In this document: positions 35,305 to 48,586 of the stretch, piece after piece
Numbering within the stretch: position 1 is the first letter of the stretch
Layout: the number at the start of each line of letters is the position of its first letter
Notes under the pieces: model-generated
Database searches by the model: none
Told to the model about the DNA's origin: nothing
What the model saw: the letters and a program-made list of their open reading frames with translations, nothing else
Assembly (NCBI RefSeq): GCF_964340395.1
Contig: NC_135561.1
Location: 23,000,486 to 23,064,485 of the forward strand
DNA length: 64,000 bases
Direction of reading: 5' to 3'
Source of the DNA: Glandiceps talaboti
Lineage: Eukaryota; Hemichordata; Enteropneusta; Spengelidae
Translations under genes and position numbers: made by a program

Positions 35305-38300
35305 CAATACTAGCAACCATGGTGTGGGGTGGACAACACTAGCAACCATGGTGTGGGCTGGACAATACTAGCAACCATGGTGTGGGGTGGACAACACTAG
35401 CAACCATGGTGTGGGCTGGACAACACTAGCAACCATGGTGTGGGCTGGACAACACTAGCAACCATGGTGTGGGGTGGACAACACTAGCAACCATGGTGTA
35501 AGGTGACAACACTAGCAACCATGGTGTGAGGTGGACAACACTAGCAACCATGGTGTAAGGTGACAACACTAGCAACCATGGTGTGAGGTGGACAACACTA
35601 GCAACCATGGTGTGAGGTGGACAACACTAGCAACCATGGTGTAAGGTGACAACACTAGCAACCATGGTGTGAGGTGGACAACACTAGCAACCATGGTGTA
35701 AGGTGACAACACTAGCAACCATGGTGTGAGGTGGACAACACTAGCAACCATGGTGTAAGGTGACAACACTAGCAACCATGGTGTGAGGTGGACAACACTA
35801 GCAACCATGGTGTGAGGTGGACAACACTAGCAACCATGGTGTGGGGTGGACAACACTAGCAACCATGGTGTGAGGTGGACAACACTAGCAACCATGGTGT
35901 GAGGTGGACAACACTAGCAACCATGGTGTGAGGTGGACAACACTAGCAACCATGGTGTGAGGTGGACAACACTAGCAACCATGGTGTGGGGTGGACAACA
36001 CTAGCAACCATGGTGTGAGGTGGACAACACTAGCAACCATGGTGTGGGGTGGACAACACTAGCAACCATGGTGTGGGGTGGACAACACTAGCAACCATGG
36101 TGTGGGGTGGACAACACTAGCAACCATGGTGTGAGGTGGACAACACTAGCAACCATGGTGTGAGGTGGACAACACTAGCAACCATGGTGTGGGGTGGACA
36201 ACACTAGCAACCATGGTGTGAGGTGGACAACACTAGCAACCATGGTGTGGGGTGGACAACACTAGCAACCATGGTGTGAGGTGGACAACACTAGCAACCA
36301 TGGTGTGGGGTGGACAACACTAGCAACCATGGTGTGAGGTGGACAACACTAGCAACCATGGTGTGGGGTGGACAACACTAGCAACCATGATGTGGGGTGG
36401 ACAACACTAGCAACCATGGTGTGGGGTGGACAACACTAGCAACCATGGTGTGAGGTGGACAACACTAGCAACCATGGTGTGGGGTGGACAACACTAGCAA
36501 CCATGGTGTGAGGTGGACAACACTAGCAACCATGGTGTGGGGTGGACAACACTAGCAACCATGGTGTGGGGTGGACAACACTAGCAACCATGGTGTAAGG
36601 TGACAACACTAGCAACCATGGTGTGAGGTGGACAACACTAGCAACCATGGTGTGAGGTGGACAACACTAGCAACCATGGTGTGGGGTGGACAACACTAGC
36701 AACCATGGTGTGAGGTGGACAACACTAGCAACCATGGTGTGAGGTGGACAACACTAGCAACCATGGTGTGAGGTGGACAACACTAGCAACCATGGTGTGA
36801 GGTGGACAACACTAGCAACCATGGTGTGAGGTGGACAACACTAGCAACCATGGTGTGAGGTGGACAACACTAGCAACCATGGTGTGAGGTGGACAACACT
36901 AGCAACCATGGTGTGGGGTGGACAACACTAGCAACCATGGTGTGAGGTGGACAACACTAGCAACCATGGTGTGGGGTGGACAACACTAGCAACCATGGTG
37001 TGAGGTGGACAACACTAGCAACCATGGTGTGGGGTGGACAACACTAGCAACCATGGTGTGAGGTGGACAACACTAGCAACCATGGTGTGGGGTGGACAAC
37101 ACTAGCAACCATGGTGTGGGGTGGACAACACTAGCAACCATGGTGTGGGGTGGACAACACTAGCAACCATGGTGTGGGGTGGACAACACTAGCAACCATG
37201 GTGTGAGGTGGACAACACTAGCAACCATGGTGTGAGGTGGACAACACTAGCAACCATGGTGTGGGGTGGACAACACTAGCAACCATGGTGTGGGGTGGAC
37301 AACACTAGCAACCATGGTGTGAGGTGACAACACTAGCAACCATGGTGTGGGGTGGACAACACTAGCAACCATGGTGTGAGGTGGACAACACTAGCAACCA
37401 TGGTGTGGGGTGGACAACACTAGCAACCATGGTGTAAGGTGACAACACTAGCAACCATGGTGTGAGGTGGACAACACTAGCAACCATGGTGTAAGGTGAC
37501 AACACTAGCAACCATGGTGTGAGGTGACAACACTAGCAACCATGGTGTGGGGTGGACAACACTAGCAACCATGGTGTGGGGTGGACAATACTAGCAACCA
37601 TGGTGTGAGGTGACAATACTAGCAACCATGGTGTGGGGTGGACAACACTAGCAACCATGGTGTGAGGTGACAACACTAGCAACCATGGTGTGGGGTGGAC
37701 AATACTAGCAACCATGGTGTGGGGTGGACAACACTAGCAACCATGGTGTGGGGTGGACAACACTAGCAACCATGGTGTGGGGTGGACAACACTAGCAACC
37801 ATGGTGTGAGGTGACAACACTAGCAACCATGGTGTGAGGTGACAATACTAGCAACCATGGTGTGGGTGGACAACACTATGGTGGGAAGTGAACAACACTA
37901 GCAACATCGGTGTGAGGTGACAAACCTAGTAACCATGGTGTGAGGTGACAACACTAGCAACCATGGTGGGAGGTGACAATAGCAACAATGGTGTGATGTG
38001 ACAACACTAGCAACCACGATGTGCGGTGGACAGCACTGGCAACTGCAGTGTGAGGTGGACAGCACTGACAACCATGGTGTGAGGTGACACCACTAGCAAC
38101 CACAGTGTGAGGTAAAAACACTAGCAACCACGGTGTGAGGTGACAACACTAGCAACCACGGTGTGAGGTGGACAGCACTGGGAACCATGGTGTGAAGTGA
38201 CAGCACTGGCACCCATGGTGTGAGGTGACAGCACTGGTAACCGTGGTGTGAGGTGACACCACTAGCAACCACAGTGTGAGGTGAAAACACTAGCAACCAC

Positions 38301-38940
38301 GGTGTGAGGTGACAACACTAGCAACCACGGTGTGAGGTGGACAGCACTGGGAACCATGGATTGAGGTGACAGCACTGGTAACCGTGGTGTGAGGTGACAG
38401 CACTGGTAACTGTGGTGTGAGGTGACAGCACTGGTAACCGTGGTGTGAGGTGACAACACTGGTAACCATGGTGTGAGGTGACAGCACTGGTAACCGTGGT
38501 GTGAGGTGACAACACTGGTAACCGTGGCGTGAGGTGGACAGCACTAGCAACCATGGGTTGAGGTGGACAGCACTGGCAACCATGGTGTGAGGTGACAACA
38601 GTGGTGACTGTAGTGTGAGGTGACAACAGTGGTAACTGTAGTGTGAGGTGACAACACTGGTAACCGTGGTGTGATGTGGACAGCACTAGCAACCATGGTG
38701 TGAGGTGACAACACTGGCAACCATGGTGTGAGGTGACAGCACTGGTAACCGTGGTGTGAGGTGACAACACTGGTAAACGTGGTGTGAGGTGGACAGCACT
38801 AGCAACCATGGGTTGAGGAGGACAGCGCTGGTAACCATGGTGTGAAGTGGACATCTCTGTAAACCATGGTATGAGGTGGATATTACTGGCAACCATGGTG
38901 TGGGGTGATGGACAGCACTGGTAACCATGGTGTGGAGTGA
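35305..38940. repeat. 29-bp minisatellite, intron 10 part 1
   Basis: About 120 units of ACCATGGTGTGAGGTGGACA plus ACACTAGCA, with 28-bp variants lacking one G. Homogeneous to about 37,860, then increasingly diverged (CAGCACTGGTAACCGTGG forms) to 38,940. Confidence 0.95.
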
Positions 38941-41718
38941 TTGGACGATATTGGTGATCAAAGTGTGTGGTTATTAGGCAATAATGGTGATTATTATGTG
39001 GGGTGATTGTACATTATTAGTGATCATAGTGTCTAGTGATTGGACAATATTGGTGATCATAGTGTCTAGTGATTGGACAATATTGATGATCATAGTGTCA
39101 AGTGATTGGACAATATTGGTGATCATAGTGTCTAGTGATTGGACAACATTGGTGAACATAGTGTCTAGTGATTGGACAATATTGGTGACCATAGTGTCTA
39201 GTGATTGGACAATATTGATGATCATAGTGTCGAGTGATTGGACAATATTGGTGATGATAGTGTCTAGTGATTGGACAACATTAGTGATAATAGTGTCTAG
39301 TGATTGGACAATATTGGTGATAATAGTGTGGAGAGATGAACAATATTGGTGACGATAGTGTCTAGTGATTGGACAATATTGATGATCATAGTGTCGAGTG
39401 AATGGACAATATTGGTGATCATAGTGTCTAGTGATTGGACAACATTAGAGTGTGTCTAGTGATTGGACAACATTAGTGAGCATAGTGTCTGGTGATTGGA
39501 CAATATTAGTGATGATAGTGTCTGGTGATTGGACAATATTGGTGATCATAGTGTCTAGTGATTGGACAACATTAGTGATAATAGTGTCTGGTGATTGGAC
39601 AATATTAGTGATGATAGTGTCTGGTGATTGGACAATATTGGTGATCATAGTGTCTGGTGATTGGACAATATTGGTGATCATAGTGTCTGGTGATTGGACA
39701 ATATTGGTGATCATAGTGTCTAGTGATTGGACAATATTGGTGATCATAGTGTCTGGTGATTGGACAATATTGGTGATGATAGTGTCTAGTGATTGGACAA
39801 TATTGGTGATGATAGTGTCTAGTGATTGGACAACATTAGTGATGATAGTGTCCAGTGATTGGACAATATTGGTGATCATAGTGTCTGGTGATTGGACAAC
39901 ATTGATGATCATAGTGTCTTGTGATTGGACAATATTGGTGATCATAGTGTCTGGTGATTGGACAATATTGGTGATGATAGTGTCTAGTGATTGGACAATA
40001 TTAGTGATAATAGTGTCTAGTGATTGGACAATATTAGTGATGAGTGTCTAGTCATTGGACAACATTGGTGATCATAGTGTCTAGTGATTGGACAATATTG
40101 GTGATGATAGTGTCTAGTGATTGGACAACATTGGTGATCATAGTGTCGAGTGATTGGACAACATTGGTGATCATAGTGTCTAGTGATTGGACAATATTGG
40201 TGATGATAGTGTCCAGTGATTGGACAATATTGGTGATGATAGTGTCGAGTGATTTGACAATATTGGTGATGATAGTGTCTAGTGATTGGACAATATTGGT
40301 GATGATAGTGTCCAGTGATTGGACAATATTGGTGATGATAGTGTCGAGTGATTTGACAATATTGGTGATGATAGTGTCTAGTGATTGGACAACATTAGTG
40401 AACCTAGTGTCTAGTGATTGGACAATATTGGTGATAATAGTGTGGAGAGATGAACAATATTGGTGATGATAGTGTCTAGTGATTGGACAATATTAGTGAT
40501 AATAGTGTGGAGAGATGAACAATATTGGTGATCATAGTGTCTAGTGATTAGACAATATTGGTGATCATAGTGTCTAGTGATTGGACAATATTGGTGATGA
40601 TAGTGTCTAGTGATTGGACAACATTGGTGATGATAAGTGTCGAGTGATTGGACAACATTGGTGATGATAGTGTCTAGTGATTGGACAATATTGGTGATCA
40701 TAGTGTGGAGAGATGGACAACATTGGTGATCATAGTGTCTAGTGATTGGACAATATTGGTGATGATAGTGTCCAGTGATTGGACAACATTGGTGATGATA
40801 GTGTCTAGGGATTGGACAACATTGGTGATGATAGTGTCTAGGGATTGGACAATATTGGTGATGATAGTGTCTAGTGATTGGACAATATTAGTGATAATAG
40901 TGTCTAGTGATTGGACAATATTAGTGATGATAGTGTCTAGTGATTGGACAATATTGATGATCATAGTGTCTAGGGATTGGACAATATTGATGATCAAAGT
41001 GTCTAGTGATTGGACAATATTAGTGATAATAGTGTCGAGTGATTGGACAATATTGATGATCATAGTGTCTAGTGATTGGACAATATTGATGATCATAGTG
41101 TCTAGTGATTGGACAATATTGATGATCATAGTGTCTTGTGATTGGACAATATTGGTGATCATAGTGTCTAGTGATTGGACAATATTGGTGATGATAGTGT
41201 CTAGTGATTGGACAACATTGGTGATAATAGTGTCTAGTGATTGGACAATATTGGTGATGATAGTGTCTAGTGATTGGACAATATTGGTGATCATAGTGTC
41301 TAGTGATTGGACAATATTGGTGATGATAGTGTCTAGTGATTGGACAATATTGATGATCATAGTGTCTTGTGATTGGACAATATTGGTGATCATAGTGTCT
41401 AGTGATTGGACAATATTGGTGATGATAGTGTCTAGTGATTGGACAACATTGGTGATAATAGTGTCTAGTGATTGGACAATATTGGTGATGATACTGTGTC
41501 TAGTGATTGGACAATATTGGTGATAATAGTGTCTAGTGATTGGACAATATTGGTGATGATAGTGTCGAGTGATTGGACAATATTGGTGATGATAGTGTCT
41601 GGTGATTGGACAATATTGGTGATGATAGTGTCGAGTGATTGGACAATATTAGTGATGATAGTGTGGAGTGATGGACAACATTGGTGATCATAGTGTGGAG
41701 TGATGGACAACATTGGTA
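38941..41718. repeat. 33-bp minisatellite, intron 10 part 2
   Basis: About 84 units of GTGATCATAGTGTCTAGTGA plus TTGGACAATATTG. The unit is a multiple of three, so frames stay open on both strands (SSDWTILVIIV and its antisense); these are not genes. It starts where the 29-bp array ends and runs to within 60 bp of exon 10. Confidence 0.95.
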
Positions 41719-41774
41719 GAGACAGCTCTTTACTGATGATGCATGGGGTGTGATGACAAGTGATAATTCTTTAC

Positions 41775-41933
41775 CTTCAAAATCAACTCTTGTAACAAGA
41801 TCATCAAAATCTATCAGTCGAGAGTTGACACCAATTTCTATGTTTCGACTTTCGCTGACAAATAATTGCACAGTATCTGATAACTCTTCTCTCATGACAA
41901 CTGATGTCAGCTGGGTAGCCTGTCCATAGTCAC
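41775..41933 (-). CDS. Mesh-like gene, exon 10 (VWD)
   Basis: Acceptor attgtacatacag, donor G|gtaaag; phase 1 to 1. It encodes GDYGQATQLTSVVMREELSD, TVQLFVSESRNIEIGVNSRL and IDFDDLVTRVDFE, the second beta-sheet stretch of the VWD domain. Confidence 0.9.
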
Positions 41934-42269
41934 CTGTATGTACAATCAATAGTAGTTTAACTACAACAAACACTTAAAGCTTCTAGTGGTAATTATACTT
42001 AAACAGAAATAACCAAGCTAAGTTTTGAAGTTGAAGCAGGTATTAAGGGGCAAACAATCTTTTATGATTGTATTATCTTTTAATTAAGCAATGTATTTCA
42101 TGACCATACATGTATATAGAGGGGGTTCTCACTTACCCAGGTGAGTCGACTTTGAGTCTACTGTAGTCTTACCTAACATAAAAAACAGGCCTTCAATTGA
42201 AAACATAGCCCCCAACTGGTGTGTTTTATGCAAAGTTATTGTGCAAATTTGAATGGTATTTCAAGATGC

Positions 42270-42882
42270 AAAACTTCATAATTCATTGACCAATTTGCTA
42301 TTTGACTTTGAATATGGCGGTCAAAGGCAAAGGTCAAGATATGAAAAGAAAGCTGACCTTTGGGGTATAGGCATTTAAATGGAGTCTTTGTTTATTCAAC
42401 TTTTTGAGTTAAGATAGCCTGAAACAATTAATAATTGGTAATTTCTTCTTGAAAATGTTTGTCAAGGTCAAAGGTCAATGTCATTAGAAAGCTAATGATT
42501 GATAACATGAGAGCAAACACTTGAATGGTGTCCATATGTATCAAACTTTTATAATATGGATGCAGGTACTTGAATGGAGTCACTATGTATTAATCCTCCA
42601 TAGTTATGATGCACATTGTTAAATTTAACAACAAATATGACCGCCATTTAGCCATATTTGATTCGGTCGTAAAACAAAGTTGGAGCACATGTCTCACATA
42701 GTATGTTACCTTTATGCCAAGTTTGGTTGCAATCAGCTGGTGCATGCCAAAGATATGAGGGTGAATGCACGCACACATGGATGGATGGATGGATGGACGG
42801 ACGGACGGACAAACGGATGGGACGGGCAGACAGACAGACCCCAACTTATAAGTTCCCTCCAGGCAGAGCCCGTTGGGGACTA
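42270..42882. mobile_element. Family B composite repeat, copy B2
   Basis: Units with GGTCAAAGGCAAAGGTCAA and ACAAATATGACCGCCATTTA, TTTGGTTGCAATCAGCTGG, then (GGAT/GGAC)n at 42,778-42,812. It ends CCCAACTTATAAGTTCCCTC and GTTGGGGACTA. 42,885-43,337 is unassigned intron 9 sequence, as is 41,934-42,269. Confidence 0.65.
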
Positions 42883-43337
42883 ACAAATATGAACAATTAA
42901 TGTTGACTCGGAGTCTGGTTAAATTTAGGTCAGGTACAATGGGGAAGGGGATGGGTGGGTGGGTTTAGAATTGACTTATGTCTGACACAAAATGCCATTT
43001 GATTATGCAAGTGTATTTAGTTTCCTAGATAAGGAGGGATCCTGGGTTAAAGTTCAGTGTTGCTGCTAAAAGATTGGAACAAATGAAGGCTATGTTAATA
43101 TTAGATGACTTTGGTATGTGATCTGTGTCAGGTACAAAATTTAAGTGTGAATGGAGTCCCAGATCCAGCCTATTATTTTTATTACTTTATGTCACCTCAG
43201 AGCGAAACTCAGTTGTAGTCTGAATATAGTAATACTAATAGACTTATGACTGCAGATTGTAATATCTTTTATGTAAGCAATGTACTTCATGACCATATAT
43301 AGACTTACACCATTTCTAATGACAGCAGTTTACTTAC

Positions 43338-43484
43338 CGTCATGTTCATAGATTTTTTCAAATCGCCCCTGAATTTCAAAATTTGGTACTCCATTGTATT
43401 TGAGTAGGACGTATTCACCCTTTGCATTGAATGTATATTCAACACCATCAAACGTTATAAAGTGGGGATCTCCATAAACAGTTG
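43338..43484 (-). CDS. Mesh-like gene, exon 9 (VWD start)
   Basis: Acceptor tttctttcttag, donor G|gtaagt; phase 1 to 1. It encodes TVYGDPHFITFDGVEYTFNA, KGEYVLLKYNGVP and NFEIQGRFEKI. GDPHFxTFDG...F...G.Y.L is the defining VWD N-terminal motif. Confidence 0.95.
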
Positions 43485-43629
43485 CTAAGAAAGAAAAACA
43501 TTAAAATTTGAAGGAGATAAATTAGAAAGTATTAGAATGTTAAGTTGCATACTGAATAGAAGGACAAACATTCATGTAAAGTATCTGTTGGTTTGAAATA
43601 AGGACATTGTTGAAATGTACATAACAAAA

Positions 43630-45915
43630 CTGTCAATCTGTGTATCAACGATGCCAATACTGTCATTCTTTGTATTAACGATGCCAATACTGTCATTCTG
43701 TGTATTAATGATGCCAATACTGTCATTCTTTGTATTAACGATGCCAATACTGTCATTCTTTGTATTAACGATGCCAATACTGTCATTCTGTGTATTAACG
43801 ATGCCAATACTGTCATTCTTTGTATTAACGATGCCAATACTGTCATTCTTTGTATCAACGATGCCAATACTGTCATTCTTTGTATTAACGATGCCAATAC
43901 TGTCATTCTTTGTATTAATGATGCCAATACTGTCATTCTGTGTATTAACGATGCCAATACTGTCATTCTGTGTATTAACGATGCCAATACTGTCATTCTT
44001 TGTATTAACGATGCCAATACTGTCATTCTTTGTATTAACGATGCCAATACTGTCATTCTGTGTATTAACAATGCCAATACTGTCATTCTTTGTATTAACG
44101 ATGCCAATACTGTCATTCTTTGTATTAACGATGCCAATACTGTCATTCTGTGTATCAACGATGCCAATACTGTCATTCTGTGTATTAATGATGCCAATAC
44201 TGTCATTCTGTGTATTAACGATGCCAATACTGTCATTCTGTGTATTAACGATGCCAATACTGTCATTCTTTGTATTAACGATGCCAATACTGTCATTCTT
44301 TGTATTAACGATGCCAATACTGTCATTCTGTGTATTAACAATGCCAATACTGTCATTCTTTGTATTAACGATGCCAATACTGTCATTCTTTGTATTAACG
44401 ATGCCAATACTGTCATTCTGTGTATCAACGATGCCAATACTGTCATTCTGTGTATTAACGATGCCAATACTGTCATTCTGTGTATTAACGATGCCAATAC
44501 TGTCATTCTTTGTATTAACGATGCCAATACTGTCATTCTTTGTATTAACGATGCCAATACTGTCATTCTGTGTATTAACGATGCCAATACTGTCATTCTT
44601 TGTATTAACGATGCCAATACTGTCATTCTTTGTATTAACGATGCCAATACTGTCATTCTTTGTATTAACGATGCCAATACTGTCATTCTTTGTATTAACG
44701 ATGCCAATACTGTCATTCTTTGTATTAACGATGCCAATACTGTCATTCTTTGTATTAACGATGCCAATACTGTCATTCTGTGTATCAACGATGCCAATAC
44801 TGTCATTCTTTGTATTAACGATGCCAATACTGTCATTCTTTGTATTAACGATGCCAATACTGTCATTCTTTGTATTAACGATGCCAATACTGTCATTCTG
44901 TGTATTAACGATGCCAATACTGTCATTCTTTGTATCAACGATGCCAATACTGTCATTCTTTGTATCAACGATGCCAATACTGTCATTCTTTGTATCAACG
45001 ATGCCAATACTGTCATTCTTTGTATTAACGATGCCAATACTGTCATTCTTTGTATTAACGATGCCAATACTGTCATTCTTTGTATTAACGATGCCAATAC
45101 TGTCATTCTTTGTATTAACGATGCCAATACTGTCATTCTTTGTATTAACGATGCCAATACTGTCATTCTTTGTATTAACGATGCCAATACTGTCATTCTT
45201 TGTATTAACGATGCCAATACTGTCATTCTTTGTATTAACGATGCCAATACTGTCATTCTTTGTATTAACGATGCCAATACTGTCATTCTGTGTATTAACG
45301 ATGCCAATACTGTCATTCTTTGTATCAACGATGCCAATACTGTCATTCTTTGTATCAACGATGCCAATACTGTCATTCTTTGTATCAACAATGCCAATAC
45401 TGTCATTCTTTGTATTAACGATGCCAATACTGTCACTCTTTGTATTAACGATGCCAATACTGTCATTCTGTGTATTAACGATGCCAATACTGTCATTCTG
45501 TGTATTAACGATGCCAATACTGTCATTCTGTGTATTATCGATGCCAATACTGTCATTCTTTGTATCAACGATGCCAATACTGTCATTCTTTGTATTAACG
45601 ATGCCAATACTGTCATTCTTTGTATTAACGATGCCAATACTGTCATTCTTTGTATCAACGATGCCAATACTGTCATTCTGCGTATTAACGATGCCAATAC
45701 TGTCATTCTGTGTATTAACGATGCCAATACTGTCATTCTTTGTATTAACGATGCCAATACTGTCATTCTGTGTATCAACGATGCCAATACTGTCATTCTG
45801 TGTATTAACGATGCCAATACTGTCATTCTTTGTATTAACGATGCCAATACTGTCATTCTTTGTATTAATGATGCCAATACTGTCATTCTGTGTATTAACG
45901 ATGCCAATACTGTCA
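43630..45915. repeat. 30-bp minisatellite, intron 8
   Basis: About 76 units of GATGCCAATACTGTCATTCT plus TTGTATTAAC, among the most uniform arrays here; almost all variation is at three positions (T/G, T/C, G/A). Frames of about 770-800 codons stay open on both strands purely because 30 is divisible by three. It fills intron 8. Confidence 0.97.
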
Positions 45916-46077
45916 AAGTGATATGGTTGCAACTAGGCATATCTATCTTCTGACAAGTTCTGCATTCCCTCTATATATTTTCCCAATACAAACAACCTTG
46001 GGTCATCTACAGAATTTAAGAACAGCTTATATATTTCAATTTTTTGTTAATTTTGATGATTATTTTTTATGGATTAC

Positions 46078-46343
46078 CTGGTCCTGCTGGTCGGTACTCC
46101 CAGCAGTCAGCAGTGGGTCTTACCCACTGATAATACCCACAATTCTCTGACCAAACACAGCAGTCATAGTAATATAAGAAGTCAGATTTATAGTAAGACA
46201 ATACAGGTACTCGACCAGCTTGATTGTACGGTCTGGATCCCCAAATATGAGCCTCTGAGGAGAAACCACCACTTGGATCATCACCGGCATAAATCAAGTG
46301 TTCCTCCCAATCATAGCAACAATGACTGCCTGAACCACGGGAA
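46078..46343 (-). CDS. Mesh-like gene, exon 8 (AMOP second half)
   Basis: Acceptor tttttgtcaaaag, donor G|gtaatc; split codon AA|T gives N. It encodes SRGSGSHCCYDWEEHLIYAG, HIWGSRPYNQAGRVP, DFLYYYDCCVWSENCGYYQW and RPTADCWEYRP. CCYD...CCxWS..C..Y...RP...C is the AMOP signature. An inner acceptor at 46,330 is possible but out of phase with exon 7. Confidence 0.93.
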
Positions 46344-46823
46344 CTTTTGACAAAAAGATACACAGAGAAGAAAGATTTAGAACAGATATATAGCAGATCA
46401 CATGTATATGTGTCTAAAATCAGGACAGTCTTGGGATGTATAATGAAACAATGTTTATTAATTCCTGCCTTAGTTTTTATACATATGGACATCATTCAAG
46501 TGCCAACCCTCACATTGTCAATGATGAGCTTTCTAATGAAACATTGACCTTTGACCTTGACAAAACATTTTCAAGGTAAAATGATCAATTATCGGACACA
46601 CACAGCCAATTGTAATAGCATGTACCCCTTCCGTGGGTGGGGGGTGGGGGCTAACTATGTACATACCACACAGCTCATAATAACACTATGTTACACATCC
46701 CACAATAAAGTCATATTGAGTTGAATATTGAGACTGCAGCCCAAGAGCCCAGCCCAATTACCCAGCCCAGTCCAAGAGCCAGGCAGCCCCGAAGGTTGTA
46801 GTATATGGTGTGGTGGAACTTAC

Positions 46824-47111
46824 TTTGGATATACACTGAAAACACAATGTCTGGCACCCTTGTGAAATGTACATTTACTGTCCTGTCTTTCCACATTACA
46901 GTCAGGGTCTGGTTCAAAGAGCCCAAAGTCAGCCAACGCCATAGTAAGGTTACAAGGGCAATAGTACAAATCACGACGGAAATTGATATTTGGTAGCTGA
47001 ACATCAAAAAAATTAATACAGTGTTCTGTGGCGTAGCCATGTGGGTCAATCTGGAATTCCTCTTCCATGGCATATCCTAAGGTATGAACATCAGTCCATA
47101 TACCACGAACC
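46824..47111 (-). CDS. Mesh-like gene, exon 7 (AMOP first half)
   Basis: Acceptor tgtctttctttacag, donor AA|gtaagt; phase 2 to 2. It encodes VRGIWTDVHTLGYAMEEEFQ, YYCPCNLTMALADFGLFEPD and CTFHKGARHCVFSVYP. CPC.LT.AL.D.G.F.PD..C with CTFH.GA.HCV.S is shared by Mesh/SUSD2/MUC4. Confidence 0.93.
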
Positions 47112-47192
47112 CTGTAAAGAAAGACACTCAAATTAATGACTTGTGTCATTTCAGTTTAACGAACGATACATACACATTAACTCATAAATTAA

Positions 47193-48240
47193 AATAGCAC
47201 TAATGAAGTTGTAGCACAACTGTACAGTTTTAAAAGTGTTTATTCACATGGTGAGCCATGCTAGGTATAGGTGTTCATTTGTTGCATGACCATTATTGCC
47301 GAAAGAACCATGTTGTTATCTTTACAATATATGTGATCATTTGGCTGTTGCTATGGGTGTGGTCATGTTGCTAGACATATTGTCATGCATTTTTTGAATG
47401 TTCGTTCACTTCTCTATGAATCCCTGCTACCTTTGCAATATATGTGATCATTTCACTGTTGCTATGGGTGTGGTCTTGTTGCTAGGTATATTTGCATAAT
47501 TGTTTTGAATGTTTATTCATTTGTCTATTAATCCCTGTTGTTCAGAATCAGAATCAATGCGTTGAAGTAACCAATACCACTACATAATCAATGGAAGAGG
47601 AGGGCGAAACACTTAGTCGCACTGTATGGATGCCTTGAAAGTTGAAGGCATTCATTGATTCAGATGTGACCAAATTATTGTCTAGTTTGTTCCAGTCTGT
47701 GATTGTTCTTGGAAACAATGAGTTCCTGTAAATTTCTGTGTTTGAGAGCGGTATTTGAAAGCAGCTAGAGTTGTATGTCATGTACTTTTCCACACAGTTG
47801 CTATGTTAGTAGTCAGTAAAGTTCCTGGGGTTGATTGTCCACTTCGGTCTTTGAGGTGTGAGATAAGTGTCATGATGTATAGCTGGTATGAGGCCCCAAG
47901 CAACTTTAAACAAGAATGTGAGACATAGTTCTCTTCATCTTTCCTGTAGAGGGCAGATGTCATTTTCTTTGAACATTTTGTTGATACTGCCAGGTTGTTT
48001 TGATGGAAAGTCATTATCTTGTTATCTTTGCAATATATGTGATCATTTGGCTGTTGCCATGGGTGTGGTCTTGTTGCTAGGCATATTTGCATACACTTTT
48101 TGAATGTTTGTTCACTTGTCTAGGAATCGCTGTTATCTTTGTGATATACACCACCGTTTAGCTATTGCTATGGGTGTGGTCATGGTTGCTAGGGATATTT
48201 GCACATATTTTTTGAATGTTTACTCACTTTAATTCATTTG
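47193..48240 (+). mobile_element. Family C composite repeat, copy C4, interrupted
   Basis: Begins AATAGCACTAATGAAGTTGT. It has units of CATTTGGCTGTTGCTATGGG with GTGGTC and TTTGCATA. A retrotransposon fragment interrupts it at about 47,540-48,015, after which the same unit resumes. Confidence 0.7.
47540..48015 (-). pseudogene. Retrotransposon C-terminal fragment nested in copy C4
   Basis: On the - strand the frame reads NSLFPRTITDWNKLDNNLV and TSESMNAFN. This resembles the conserved NSFFPRTI.DWN.LP C-terminus of CR1/Jockey-clade RT proteins, preceded by a degraded RLLGASY-type stretch with frameshifts. It is only a remnant. Confidence 0.6.
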
Positions 48241-48586
48241 ATAATCCCGCGTCCGAGCAGCCTAGGAAGTTGCCGATGAAAAATGTGTCAATGCCGGTGA
48301 ATTCTATAAATATCAGCATTCAGCAGGTGACATTCTAGATTTATTGATATATAAACGGTGAAATTTCACATTTACCGGCATTTTACCGGCATTTTACCGG
48401 CAATTTTGAAGATCGCACTTGCAAGTAATTTATATGTCGCAGTGTAGACGAAATATCGTGACTGACATACTCTGACTCCAATGTATCAAAACATATGAAG
48501 ACAAACAATGTTGTTGATATTAGTTTTGATTGACACTTCCTTTAGATAACAATGGACGACCATTCACATGAACAGTGTAAAAAAAA

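Noticed and set aside
35305-38961. MVASVVHLTPWLLVLSP-type repeat proteins
   Set aside because: Antisense reading of the 29-bp minisatellite within intron 10.
38974-41713. ORFs such as SSDWTILVIIV and ITNIVQSLDT repeats
   Set aside because: Sense and antisense readings of the 33-bp intronic minisatellite.
43532-45940. 802-, 786- and 768-codon ORFs on both strands
   Set aside because: They arise from a 30-bp tandem unit without stops in three frames. No start context, splice link or codon bias supports translation.
46805-46996. Plus-strand ORFs opposite the AMOP and VWD exons
   Set aside because: Antisense shadows of well-supported coding exons.
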